Assembly (NCBI GenBank): GCA_030065235.1
Contig: JASJDC010000009.1
Span: forward strand, 1 to 64,000
DNA: 64,000 nt
Direction: 5' to 3'
Origin: Alphaproteobacteria bacterium
GTDB taxonomy: Bacteria; Pseudomonadota; Alphaproteobacteria; UBA8366; Aestuariispiraceae
A program made the position numbers and the translations under genes. The notes beneath the pieces are model-generated. The model ran no database searches and was not told where the DNA came from. It was given only the letters and a program-made list of their open reading frames with translations. Below are positions 17,214 through 25,211 of this stretch, in pieces (positions within the stretch are counted from its first letter, which is position 1; each line of letters starts with the position of its first letter).

Positions 17214-18257
17214 ATGCGGACCCGCAGTAGCCGTCGTGCGGTTGGGCTGAGCGATATCGCAAAAGAGGTCGGCGTCACCGTCAGCACCGCCTCGCGCGCG
17301 CTGAACGGCTATTCGGATATCGCGCCGGACACCCGTCAGCGGGTCCAAGAGGCCGCCGCGAAGCTCCAGTACCGACCTTCGTCAGCGGCGCGGCGTCTGG
17401 CGTTGGGCGCGTCGGAAACGATCGGTTATGTCCTGCCGTCTCATACGGACGGCCAACCGGAGCCGTTTATCGCCGAAATGTTACAAGGGGTCTCGCAAGC
17501 GCTGGCGGGCAAGGATTGGGACTTGCTGGTCAGCACGATACCAGGCGATGAAAAGCCGGTAGAGACCTATCGTCGGCTGGTCGGCTCCGGCAAGGTCAGC
17601 GGATTCATTCTTTCCCGAATCCGGTCTCGGGATGAGCGGATCGACCTGCTCAGAGAACTCGGCGTGCCCTTCATCTGCTTCGGTCAATCTGCGGCGTCCG
17701 GTGGATATGCGTATTTGGATATCGACAATATGAAGGCGTTTCGGGACGCTGTTGCGCATTTTGTCGAATTCGGTCACCGCCGAATAGCGCTGATCAGCGC
17801 TGATCCGGACTACCAGTTCGCCGAAGAACGCCGTCTTGGCTATCTCGCGGGTCTCAAGGCGGCCGGCCTTCCGGTGCGCGCGGAATATGTTGTCGCCGCC
17901 GACCTGTCGCCGGCGGGCGGGCGCGCGGCGATCGATCGGTTGATGGCGCTGCCCGAGCCGCCGACCGCGATCGCGTGCATCACCGATTTTGTCGCCCTGG
18001 GGGCGATGGCGGCGTTGCGTGACCGTGGCGCGAAGGTCGGGCGAGACATGTCGCTGATCGGGTATGACGGCCTGCTCACCGGCGCCTATTCCGAACCGCC
18101 TTTGTCGACGATGGCGGCGCCCATTCGCGAGATCGGCGTCCGCATCACCGAGATCTTGATGGACATCGTCGAGGGCGCGCCGGCGTCGGATTATTCCGAG
18201 CTCTGGCCCGCCCGGTTCATCAAACGGGCGTCGGTCGGTCCGCCGCCAGACCGATAG
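17214..18257 (+). CDS. LacI-family transcriptional regulator
   Basis: A 347-residue repressor. The HTH is GLSDIAKEVGVTVSTASRAL, the hinge helix region SSAARRLALGAS, and a periplasmic-binding-protein-like sensor domain follows (IGYVLPSHTDG, GFILSRIRSRD, HRRIALISADPDYQFAEERR, PTAIACITDFVALGAM, IGYDGLLTG). The frame is open from 17124, but ATG 17214 places the HTH at residues 11-30, the usual position; the longer form would run over the operator. It resembles AglR/AraR-type regulators of alpha-glucoside uptake. The binding-protein gene starts 56 bases downstream, so the regulator is likely the first gene of its own operon. Confidence 0.9.
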   Translation: MRTRSSRRAVGLSDIAKEVGVTVSTASRALNGYSDIAPDTRQRVQEAAAKLQYRPSSAARRLALGASETIGYVLPSHTDGQPEPFIAEMLQGVSQALAGKDWDLLVSTIPGDEKPVETYRRLVGSGKVSGFILSRIRSRDERIDLLRELGVPFICFGQSAASGGYAYLDIDNMKAFRDAVAHFVEFGHRRIALISADPDYQFAEERRLGYLAGLKAAGLPVRAEYVVAADLSPAGGRAAIDRLMALPEPPTAIACITDFVALGAMAALRDRGAKVGRDMSLIGYDGLLTGAYSEPPLSTMAAPIREIGVRITEILMDIVEGAPASDYSELWPARFIKRASVGPPPDR

Positions 18258-18313
18258 GATTGAGGCCGAAGTAAACGACAAATCACCAACATGACATCCA
18301 AGGAGGAACAGAT

Positions 18314-19675
18314 ATGGACGTTTTGAGCAAAAACTGGCTGCGCATGCTCGGGGGCTTGGCGCTGTCGACGACGTTGGTCTCAGGGGCGCTGATATCGGCC
18401 GCCCAGGCCGACGAAATCACGTTCTGGACGCCGGAAGAGCAACCGGAGCGTCTGGCCATTCAGGAAGAAATGGCGGCGGCTTTCACCGCCAAGACCGGTC
18501 ACACGGTCAAGGTCGTTCCCGTGTCAGAGAAAGATCTTGGGACACGGATGACGGCCGCCTTCGCCGGCGGCGAACTGCCCGATGTCGTCTATCATTCGAT
18601 CCAGTATATCCTGCCATGGACCGAAGCGGGCATTCTGGATGTCGACGCCAACAACGAAGTGGTCGAGGCCTTGGGGTCGAATACATTCGCCGAACGCGCG
18701 CTCGAGATCGCCAAGACCGATAGCGGTTATGCGACGGTGCCGGTCGACGGCTGGACCCAGATGGTGGTTTATCGCAAGGACCTGTTTGAGGAAAAAGGGC
18801 TGGCGCCGCCGTCAAGCTTCGACGCGATCTCCAAAGCCATCGATGCGTTGCACAATCCGCCGGAAATGTACGCCTTCACTGGCGCGACCAAGATCGATGA
18901 GACCTATATGATGCAGGTCTTGGAGCATATGCTCCTCGCCAATGGATACTCGCCGGTTGATGCGAATGGCGGCGATGACGCCAAGCTGAAAGAAACGCTG
19001 GAGATATACAAAAAAATCGCGAAAGCCTCGCCCCCGGGCGAACTCTACTGGAAACAGTCGCGGGAACTGTATTTCGCCGGCAAGACCGCGATGATCGTCT
19101 GGTCGCCCTTCATCATGGACGAGCTGGCCGGGCTGCGGGACAGCGCGCCGCCAACCATTAATGACGATCCGACCAGCCGCGAGCTTGCTAGCAAGACAGG
19201 TTTTGTGACCCAGGTCTCTGGTCCCGGAAACCCCGGCGGCGCAGGTTGGGCTGACATTCGCTATATGGGGGTCACGAATGACGCGGATACCGACGCGGCG
19301 ATCGAGTTCGTGAATTTCGCCATGGACGAAGGCTACGGCTACATCCTGTCGATCGCGCCCGAAGGCAAGTTCCCGGTTCGCAGGGGCGACGCCTCCGATC
19401 CGACGAAGTTCGTCAAGGAATGGGCGGCGCTGCCGGTTGGCGTCGACAGGAAAGCGCCTCTTGCCGAGCTCTACGCGCAAGATGTGATCGACGATATTGT
19501 CGCGGGCCTGTCGCGCGGCGACCGCTGGGGCCTTCAGGAAGGCCAACTGTCCAAGGCCTCGAAGATTGTCTCCAGCTTGGTCTTCAACCGCATCGTGCGT
19601 CAGTATATCGACGACGAAATCTCGGCCGATGAAGCGGCGGCCGCGATCCGCGCCGAAGTGGCGAAGATCGACTAA
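18314..19675 (+). CDS. ABC sugar-binding protein (family 1 extracellular solute-binding)
   Basis: A 453-residue periplasmic binding protein. The signal peptide ends at AAQA/D; the mature protein begins ITFWTPEEQPERLAIQEEM and has the SBP family 1 layout: FTAKTGHTVKVVPV, LPDVVYHS, PVDGWTQMVVYRKDLFEEKG, YFAGKTAMIVWSPFIMDEL, and a C-terminal helix EISADEAAAAI. A strong AAGGAGGAACAG site precedes ATG 18314. It is the usual first structural gene of a carbohydrate ABC operon. Together with the GH63-like enzyme it suggests a glucosyl-type compatible solute or disaccharide as ligand; the exact sugar cannot be read. Confidence 0.9.
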   Translation: MDVLSKNWLRMLGGLALSTTLVSGALISAAQADEITFWTPEEQPERLAIQEEMAAAFTAKTGHTVKVVPVSEKDLGTRMTAAFAGGELPDVVYHSIQYILPWTEAGILDVDANNEVVEALGSNTFAERALEIAKTDSGYATVPVDGWTQMVVYRKDLFEEKGLAPPSSFDAISKAIDALHNPPEMYAFTGATKIDETYMMQVLEHMLLANGYSPVDANGGDDAKLKETLEIYKKIAKASPPGELYWKQSRELYFAGKTAMIVWSPFIMDELAGLRDSAPPTINDDPTSRELASKTGFVTQVSGPGNPGGAGWADIRYMGVTNDADTDAAIEFVNFAMDEGYGYILSIAPEGKFPVRRGDASDPTKFVKEWAALPVGVDRKAPLAELYAQDVIDDIVAGLSRGDRWGLQEGQLSKASKIVSSLVFNRIVRQYIDDEISADEAAAAIRAEVAKID

Positions 19676-19682
19676 GCTGTCC

Positions 19683-19718
19683 AATCCGGGCGGCGCGTGT
19701 CTCGCCGCCGCCCGGATT
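19683..19718 (+). promoter_or_regulatory. Intercistronic stem-loop after binding-protein gene
   Basis: AATCCGGGCGGCG (19683-19695) is perfectly complementary to CGCCGCCCGGATT (19706-19718), giving a 13-bp stem with a 10-base loop eight bases after the stop codon. No run of five or more T follows. Such stems between binding-protein and permease genes commonly protect the upstream mRNA or partly terminate, giving excess binding protein. Confidence 0.7.
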
Positions 19719-19809
19719 TCCTTTCCAGACGTCCGCCCTGTCTTGTCGGCGTCTGGAACCAGAACAGGTTTCGGTTTGTTGCGGGTGCGACTCTAGGGGG
19801 AGCGTCACG

Positions 19810-21090
19810 ATGAGCGACATCTCGACACGTTCGGCGTCGGACCTTGATCTGATCGCCGCCGCCAAGAGGATCGGCCCGATCGCCTTGCGCGAGATGCGGC
19901 TGGCCTTTGCAATGCTGGCGCCGACGATCCTGATCGTCCTGGCGATTGTGTTGATCCCGCTGGCGGCGAATTTCTGGATTAGCGTGAAGCCGATCGGTTT
20001 GGCCGAATTGCGCGCCGCCGCGCCCCTGGTGCGCGAGCGTGAGCGCGGAACGTTGGAAGCGGTCGGTGATACGATCACGGTAGAGTATCGGGTGCGGTCT
20101 TCGTCCCCCAGCGAACCCGTGACCGAGGTTGTGATCTTCGACACGCTGCCGCCGGGCCTAGAGCCAGTTGAGACTGCGCCGGAATGCGTCCTGACCGGGG
20201 CCGAGATCCGTTGCGAATTATCCATTCTGGAGCCGAAAATACAGACAAGGCTGAACTTCGCCTTCACCGCGACCCAAGCCTATTTCGACACCGGCGCGCC
20301 GCGCCTGCGGGACAGCGATCCGACCGCGTCCGGCGAGTCCGACAATGTCCTGACCAATTTCGAATTCACCTTGGATAATTTCGCCAAAGTCTTCGACGCG
20401 GACGAGTTCTGGGAAGTGCTCTGGGTGTCCTTCGTCTATACGCTGGGCGGGACCTTGGGCGCTTTGATCTTGGGGCTGTTCGCCGCGCAATTGATGATGA
20501 CGAACTTCGCCGGGCGCGGGATCATGCGCGGCTTGTTTCTGTTCCCTTATGTCTCGCCAGTGATCGCGGTGGCTTTCACCTGGGTCTTTTTGCTCGACCC
20601 ATTCTCCGGCACCGTCAACGCGATCCTCACCAGTACGAACGTCACCAGCGAGACCATCAACTTCCTGGGCCAGCGCGGCAACGCCCTGGCGACGGTGATC
20701 GCCTTCGAGGCTTGGCGCTACTTTCCGCTCGCCTTCCTGTTCATCCTGGCCCGGATGCAGTCATTGGCCGCGGACCTTTATGAGGCGGCTGAGATGGACG
20801 GGGCCACGCCGTTCCAGATGTTTCTGCATATCTCGTTGCCGCAACTGATCGGCATTATGTCGACCCTGTTCCTGCTGCGCTTCATTTGGACCTTCAACAA
20901 GTTCGATGACATCTTCCTACTGACCGGGGGCGCGTCGGGCACGCGGACCTTCACCGTCAATGTCTACGAGCAGGCTTTCGCGATTTCCAATCTCGGCGCC
21001 GGCGCCGCGGTGGCCGTCTGCATTTTCTTTATCTTGGCCGGATTTGTGACGCTCTACTTTAAGTATGGGCCGAAAGAGGAGGGGATGTGA
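19810..21090 (+). CDS. ABC sugar permease (MalF-like) with DUF11-like periplasmic insert
   Basis: A 426-residue permease. Helix 1 is LAFAMLAPTILIVLAIVLIPLA. Before the conserved ENY-like NFAKVFD block that leads into helix 2 there is an insert of about 90 residues (roughly residues 75-165). It reads like a DUF11/CARDB-type beta domain: GDTITVEYRVRSSS, VVIFDTLPPGLEPV, two cysteines (ECVL, IRCEL), then SILEPKIQTRLNFAF. The canonical EAA loop follows: DLYEAAEMDGATPFQMFLHI. Ordinary permeases of this class are about 300 residues. GAG/GGGG-rich bases precede ATG 19810. The insert may dock the binding protein or sense the cell wall, by analogy with the P2 loop of MalF, though at a different position. 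Confidence 0.86.
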   Translation: MSDISTRSASDLDLIAAAKRIGPIALREMRLAFAMLAPTILIVLAIVLIPLAANFWISVKPIGLAELRAAAPLVRERERGTLEAVGDTITVEYRVRSSSPSEPVTEVVIFDTLPPGLEPVETAPECVLTGAEIRCELSILEPKIQTRLNFAFTATQAYFDTGAPRLRDSDPTASGESDNVLTNFEFTLDNFAKVFDADEFWEVLWVSFVYTLGGTLGALILGLFAAQLMMTNFAGRGIMRGLFLFPYVSPVIAVAFTWVFLLDPFSGTVNAILTSTNVTSETINFLGQRGNALATVIAFEAWRYFPLAFLFILARMQSLAADLYEAAEMDGATPFQMFLHISLPQLIGIMSTLFLLRFIWTFNKFDDIFLLTGGASGTRTFTVNVYEQAFAISNLGAGAAVAVCIFFILAGFVTLYFKYGPKEEGM

Positions 21091-22343
21091 TGCGCGGCGC
21101 GGTGATGGATAAGCGCGCCTTTGCGCTGGGCGGCGGGTTGGGTCTGCTCTGGGGCTTCATCAACGCTGTGGTCTTTGGGGTCGCGGTGACCCTGATCTTC
21201 GGAACTTCAGCCACACTGACCGGCGGCGCAGCGGCGCTGGCCGGGTTGGCGGCGACGCTGGTCTGGATGCTGTTGGACGGCAAGGGCGCCGTGTCGGCCT
21301 TCGACAAGCGACGGTTGGCGATTTCGGTTCTAACGTTCGCCATCGTCTTGAGCTTGGCGACCTTCTTTTCGCCCTTGGGCTTCGCTTTGGGAGATCGGCC
21401 CTTGGGCGCCTTGTTGACGCTGGCGGCTTTGGGCGGCGCGACCGTCGCCGCCGTCGCCTGTTGCTTCGGCCAAGCTGGCTGGCGCGGGCTTAGGCGCTAC
21501 AAATTCGAATTGGTGTTGATCCGAACCCTGAAAGGCTTCGGCTTCGTCTTCTTCAGCGCCATCGTCGTCTTTCCGTTCTACGCCATGCTGATGACCAGCT
21601 TTAAAAAACAGTCGGAATTGCTGGCCAACCCGCTCGATTACTCGATCAACCTGTCGCAGGGTTTCGCCGAACTGTTCAGCTCGTATATCGAGCTTTTCAT
21701 GGATTTCAATTTCGGGCGTTTCATCCTGATTTCCGCCTTAGTCAGCGTCATCACGGTGCTGCTGACGCTCGCCGCTTCGATCCCGGGCGCCTATGCGATC
21801 GCCCGGCTTCGCTTTCCCGGCCGCACCGCATTCTCGCGCTCGATCCTGCTGATCTATATGGTCCCGGCCATCGTGTTGGTGATCCCGCTCTATGCGGTCT
21901 TCAGCCAGTTGGGTCTGCGCGATTCGCTGCTCGGTCTGGTCATTGTTTATCCGGCGACCACGATCCCCGTCGCGCTCTATATGCTGCAGGGCTATTTTCG
22001 AGGCCTGCCCGCGGAACTGGAAGAGGCGGGCCTGATGGATGGATGCACAAGGCTTGGCGTAATCTGGCGCATCACCATGCCCCTCAGCCTTCCGGCCATC
22101 GCGTCGGTCGCGCTTTATGTCTTCATGATCGCCTGGAACGAGTTCCTGTTCGCTTTCATGTTCTTGGACAGTCCGGAGAATTTCACTCTCTCTCGCGGCG
22201 TCGTCTCGCTGAACAGTTCGGAAGTGCCACGCCAGCATCTTATGGCCGGCGCTGTGATCGTAACGGTGCCGGTGCTGGTTATCTTCCTCTGGTTCGAACG
22301 TTTCTTGGTGACCGGCCTGACCGCCGGTTCGGTGAAAGGATAA
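21090..22343 (+). CDS. ABC sugar permease (MalG-like) with extra N-terminal membrane block
   Basis: A 417-residue permease starting at ATG 21090, which overlaps the previous stop by one base (TGATG) and has an AGGAGG site upstream; a GTG at 21087 is the alternative. Residues about 10-135 add about four hydrophobic helices (GLLWGFINAVVFGVAVTLIF, TLTGG...LVWMLL, LTFAIVLSLATFF, LLTLAALGGATVAAVACC) not found in normal MalG proteins of about 280 residues. The core begins near residue 150 with FVFFSAIVVFPFYAMLMTSF. The EAA loop is PAELEEAGLMDGCTRLGVIW. It pairs with the MalF-like permease just upstream. Confidence 0.86.
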   Translation: MRGAVMDKRAFALGGGLGLLWGFINAVVFGVAVTLIFGTSATLTGGAAALAGLAATLVWMLLDGKGAVSAFDKRRLAISVLTFAIVLSLATFFSPLGFALGDRPLGALLTLAALGGATVAAVACCFGQAGWRGLRRYKFELVLIRTLKGFGFVFFSAIVVFPFYAMLMTSFKKQSELLANPLDYSINLSQGFAELFSSYIELFMDFNFGRFILISALVSVITVLLTLAASIPGAYAIARLRFPGRTAFSRSILLIYMVPAIVLVIPLYAVFSQLGLRDSLLGLVIVYPATTIPVALYMLQGYFRGLPAELEEAGLMDGCTRLGVIWRITMPLSLPAIASVALYVFMIAWNEFLFAFMFLDSPENFTLSRGVVSLNSSEVPRQHLMAGAVIVTVPVLVIFLWFERFLVTGLTAGSVKG

Positions 22344-22346
22344 AGC

Positions 22347-23660
22347 ATGACGCCGACCGTCGAGCGGATGGACGAACAGGCGCGGGCGATCCTGCGCCAG
22401 AACGACCGGGGCGGCTACACGATTCCGACCGCCGGTTTGTACCCGTATCAGTGGAACTGGGATTCAGTATTTGTGGCGCTGGGCTTCATGGAGTTCGACG
22501 AGCCCCGCGCCTGGGCCGAGTTGGAGACGTTGTTCGATGCGCAATGGCCGAACGGCATGGTCCCGCATATCGTCTTCCGTCATGACGATCCGGACTATTT
22601 CCCGGGGCCGTCGGTCTGGGGCACGGACGGGCTGGATCTGCCGATGCCGACATCAGGCATCTCGCAACCGCCGGTGGCGGCGACGGCGATCCATTGGATG
22701 GTCGACGCGGCGCGCGACAAACAGGCGGCGCTGAGCAAAGCGCGTGCGCTGCTGCCGAAGCTGAACGCCTGGCACCAATGGTGGGTGGACGCGCGCGATC
22801 CCGACGGGTTGGGCGTCGTTGCAATGTCGCACCCTTGGGAATCGGGCCGAGACAACTTGCCCGACTGGGACGCGCCAGGCGACGCCATCGATGTCCGCGC
22901 GATCGGCGACTACACCCGCCGCGACACCAGCCATATCGACACCGCCATGCGGCCGAAGAAGAAGGATTACGACCGGTATCTGGCCCTGGTGCAGTTCGGA
23001 AAATCGAAGAATTGGGATCCAGCCGCGATCGCCGCAGACAGCCCGTTCTGGGTCGCGGATGTCGGGGTTAGCGCGATCCTGCTGCGCGCGGACAGGGACC
23101 TGCTGGCGCTGGCGGAGCGGCTGATTCCAGGGGATACGATGATTTCCCAGGCGCGCGCCCGGATCGCCCGCTTGGAAGCAGGATTCGACCGGCTCTGGGA
23201 CTCCAGACAGGGCGCGTTTTGCAACAAGGATCTGCGCACCGGGGCCTTCGCGCCCGCCGCCACCGCTGCGACGCTGCTCTGTTTCTATGCCGGGGTCGGA
23301 ACGCCCGTGCAGCGGACAAGGGTGATCGAGATGGCGACAGGCTGGGCCGAAAAGGTGCGCTATATGTGCCCCAGCTTCGACCCGACATCGGGTCTCTTCG
23401 ACCCGCTGCGCTATTGGCGCGGGCCGACATGGGCGATCTTCAACTTCATGATCGGCGTCGGTCTTTGGGAGGCCGGCGAGACGGGGCTGGCCGACCGGGT
23501 CAAGCGCGACACCAAGGCGCTGATGGAGGCGAATGGCTTCGCTGAATACTACTCGGCGGTGGACGGAACGTCGGCGGGGGGCGACGCGTTTTCCTGGACG
23601 GCGGCGGTCTGGCTCTCCTGGATCAGCCCGTCGCTGAAAGAACATAAGAAAACCGGCTAG
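22347..23660 (+). CDS. GH63/MGH1-like glycoside hydrolase
   Basis: A 437-residue (alpha/alpha)6-barrel enzyme with no signal peptide, so cytoplasmic. Motifs: GLYPYQWNWDSVFVALGF near the start, SHPWESGRDNLPDWD at about 155-170 (Asp likely the general acid), RGPTWAIFNFMIG, and FAEYYSAVDG...FSWTAAVWLSW near the C-terminus (Glu likely the base). This is the pattern of GH63 glucosylglycerate/mannosylglycerate hydrolases and relatives, often annotated amylo-alpha-1,6-glucosidase or trehalase-like. Being inside the ABC operon, four bases after the permease stop, it should hydrolyse the imported glucoside. A compatible solute such as glucosylglycerate is the simplest guess. Confidence 0.83.
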   Translation: MTPTVERMDEQARAILRQNDRGGYTIPTAGLYPYQWNWDSVFVALGFMEFDEPRAWAELETLFDAQWPNGMVPHIVFRHDDPDYFPGPSVWGTDGLDLPMPTSGISQPPVAATAIHWMVDAARDKQAALSKARALLPKLNAWHQWWVDARDPDGLGVVAMSHPWESGRDNLPDWDAPGDAIDVRAIGDYTRRDTSHIDTAMRPKKKDYDRYLALVQFGKSKNWDPAAIAADSPFWVADVGVSAILLRADRDLLALAERLIPGDTMISQARARIARLEAGFDRLWDSRQGAFCNKDLRTGAFAPAATAATLLCFYAGVGTPVQRTRVIEMATGWAEKVRYMCPSFDPTSGLFDPLRYWRGPTWAIFNFMIGVGLWEAGETGLADRVKRDTKALMEANGFAEYYSAVDGTSAGGDAFSWTAAVWLSWISPSLKEHKKTG

Positions 23661-23670
23661 GGGGGCCGAT

Positions 23671-24747
23671 ATGGGCGCCATACATCTGGAAGAGATCCAC
23701 AAGCTCTTCGACGAGGTCCATGTCATAAAGGGCGTCGACTTGGAGATCGAGGAAGGCGAGTTCATTGTCTTTGTCGGCCCGTCGGGCTGCGGCAAGTCCA
23801 CCATGCTGCGCCTGATTTCGGGTCTGGAGGAGACAACCTCCGGCCGTGTGGTGATCAACGGCAAGGACGTGACGGCGCTTGGCGCGTCGGAACGCGGTTT
23901 GGCGATGGTGTTCCAATCCTACGCCCTCTATCCGCATATGACCGTGCGTGAGAATATGGGCTTCGGCCTGAAGATGGCCGGCCGCGCGAAGCCTGAAATC
24001 GACGCGGAGGTTGAGAAGGCGGCGGACGTCCTGCAGCTGGGTCCGCTCCTGGATCGCAAGCCGAAGGAGATGTCCGGAGGCCAGCGCCAGCGGGTCGCCA
24101 TCGGTCGCGCTATCGTACGCGATCCGGCCGCCTTCCTGTTCGATGAGCCGCTGTCGAACCTAGACGCCGCCCTGCGGGTGCAGATGCGGATCGAGATCGC
24201 CCGGCTGCACAAGCGGCTGAACAAGACCATGGTCTATGTCACCCACGACCAGATCGAAGCAATGACGCTGGCCGATCGGATTGTCGTCTTTGACTCCGGC
24301 CATATCCAGCAACAGGGCGCGCCGCTTGAGCTTTATCAGAACCCCTCGAACCTATTCGTCGCCACCTTCATCGGATCGCCGAAGATGAACGTCATGCCCT
24401 GCCGGCAGAGCGAGGAGCCCGGCGCGGCCAGTCTGATGAACGGCGCGGCGGTGTCGGCCCAGGCCGAAAGCTATAGCGGCAAGGCCGCCGCGACTTTCGG
24501 CGCGCGTCCGGAGCATATCCATGTCACCGCGCCCAGGGAGGGTGATGTGGCCGGCGAGGTTGGCGTCGTCGAGCAATTGGGCGGCGACACGTTTCTTTAC
24601 ATCGATGTGCCCGAGGTCGAGACAATCACGGTGCGCACGCCCGGCATCAGCATGGTTCGCGAGGGTGAGAGGGTCGGCCTGAAGTTCGACCCGGCGCAAA
24701 GTCACCTGTTCGACGCTGACGGCGCGGCGGTGACGCAGCGCTCTTAG
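23671..24747 (+). CDS. ABC transporter ATPase (MsmK/UgpC/MalK type)
   Basis: A 358-residue ATPase. Walker A is VGPSGCGKSTMLRLISGL, the Q-loop VFQSYALYPHMTV, the signature MSGGQRQRVAIGRAI, Walker B FLFDEPLSNLDA, and the H-loop VTHDQIEAMTLADRIV. A C-terminal TOBE/OB domain (from about 235, GSPKMNVMPC then FGARPEHI) is typical of carbohydrate-importer ATPases with regulatory domains. It closes the operon eleven bases after the glycosidase and supplies energy to the two permeases. Confidence 0.93.
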   Translation: MGAIHLEEIHKLFDEVHVIKGVDLEIEEGEFIVFVGPSGCGKSTMLRLISGLEETTSGRVVINGKDVTALGASERGLAMVFQSYALYPHMTVRENMGFGLKMAGRAKPEIDAEVEKAADVLQLGPLLDRKPKEMSGGQRQRVAIGRAIVRDPAAFLFDEPLSNLDAALRVQMRIEIARLHKRLNKTMVYVTHDQIEAMTLADRIVVFDSGHIQQQGAPLELYQNPSNLFVATFIGSPKMNVMPCRQSEEPGAASLMNGAAVSAQAESYSGKAAATFGARPEHIHVTAPREGDVAGEVGVVEQLGGDTFLYIDVPEVETITVRTPGISMVREGERVGLKFDPAQSHLFDADGAAVTQRS

Positions 24748-24758
24748 GCCGGCGCGCC

Positions 24759-24918
24759 GCGACCGCCGACGAGGCCAAGCTCGACGCCTTCTAGGAGAAA
24801 TGCGGTGAAAAACACGTGCCCATTTCCCCGGCGTGGCGCGGAGGATAGCAGGAGGTGATCCCGTTCTTCGACTTCGACCCGTCGATCCGTAAGGTCATCT
24901 AAACGACGAACTGCACGG
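24759..24918 (+). pseudogene. IS256-family transposase remnant
   Basis: In one frame this stretch reads DEAKLDAF, then EKCGEKHVP, then VIPFFDFDPSIRKVI and TTN, with three in-frame stop codons. It matches the region of IS256 (mutator-type) transposases with the EKW..KYP...W and FFxxPxxIRKVIYTTNAIESLN blocks. Only about 50 codons survive. It begins right after the ABC ATPase stop. Confidence 0.7.
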
Positions 24919-24937
24919 CGATCCCGCAACGCGCGAT

Positions 24938-25208
24938 CACGTTCGATCGGACAATGGGGTCAGAGTTCACGTCGACGACTGTGCGCGAGTGGCATGGCCG
25001 TGTCGGTGTGAAGACGCTGTTCATCGAGCCAGCGGCCCTTGCGAGAACGACGACAATGAGAGCTTTAACACCAAGCTGCGCGACGCGCTGCTGAACCGGG
25101 AAATCTTTTACAAGATCCAAGAAGCGCTGGCGCGTCTACGACAACTCTCAGCGACCACACAGTTCGCTCGGGTCTCACCCGCTTACACCACAGGCGATAG
25201 TGTCATGA
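24938..25208 (+). pseudogene. IS3-family OrfB transposase remnant
   Basis: Across three frames the DNA encodes the end of an IS3-type integrase-core transposase: DNG-SEFTSTTVREWHGRVGV, KTLFIEPA, then ENDDNESFNTKLRDALLNRE, IFYKIQEALA, and finally YDNSQRPHSSLGSHPLTPQA to a TGA at 25206-25208. The DNGxEF, ExxNxxFNxxxRDExLN and RPHSSLG motifs are diagnostic. At least three frameshifts disable it. It abuts the IS256 remnant, so two different elements decayed at one spot. Confidence 0.78.
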
Positions 25209-25211
25209 CCA

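Noticed and set aside
16623-17348. 241-residue minus-strand frame before the LacI gene
   Set aside because: Low-information Pro/Ser/Arg composition, and it overlaps the operator and the LacI HTH.
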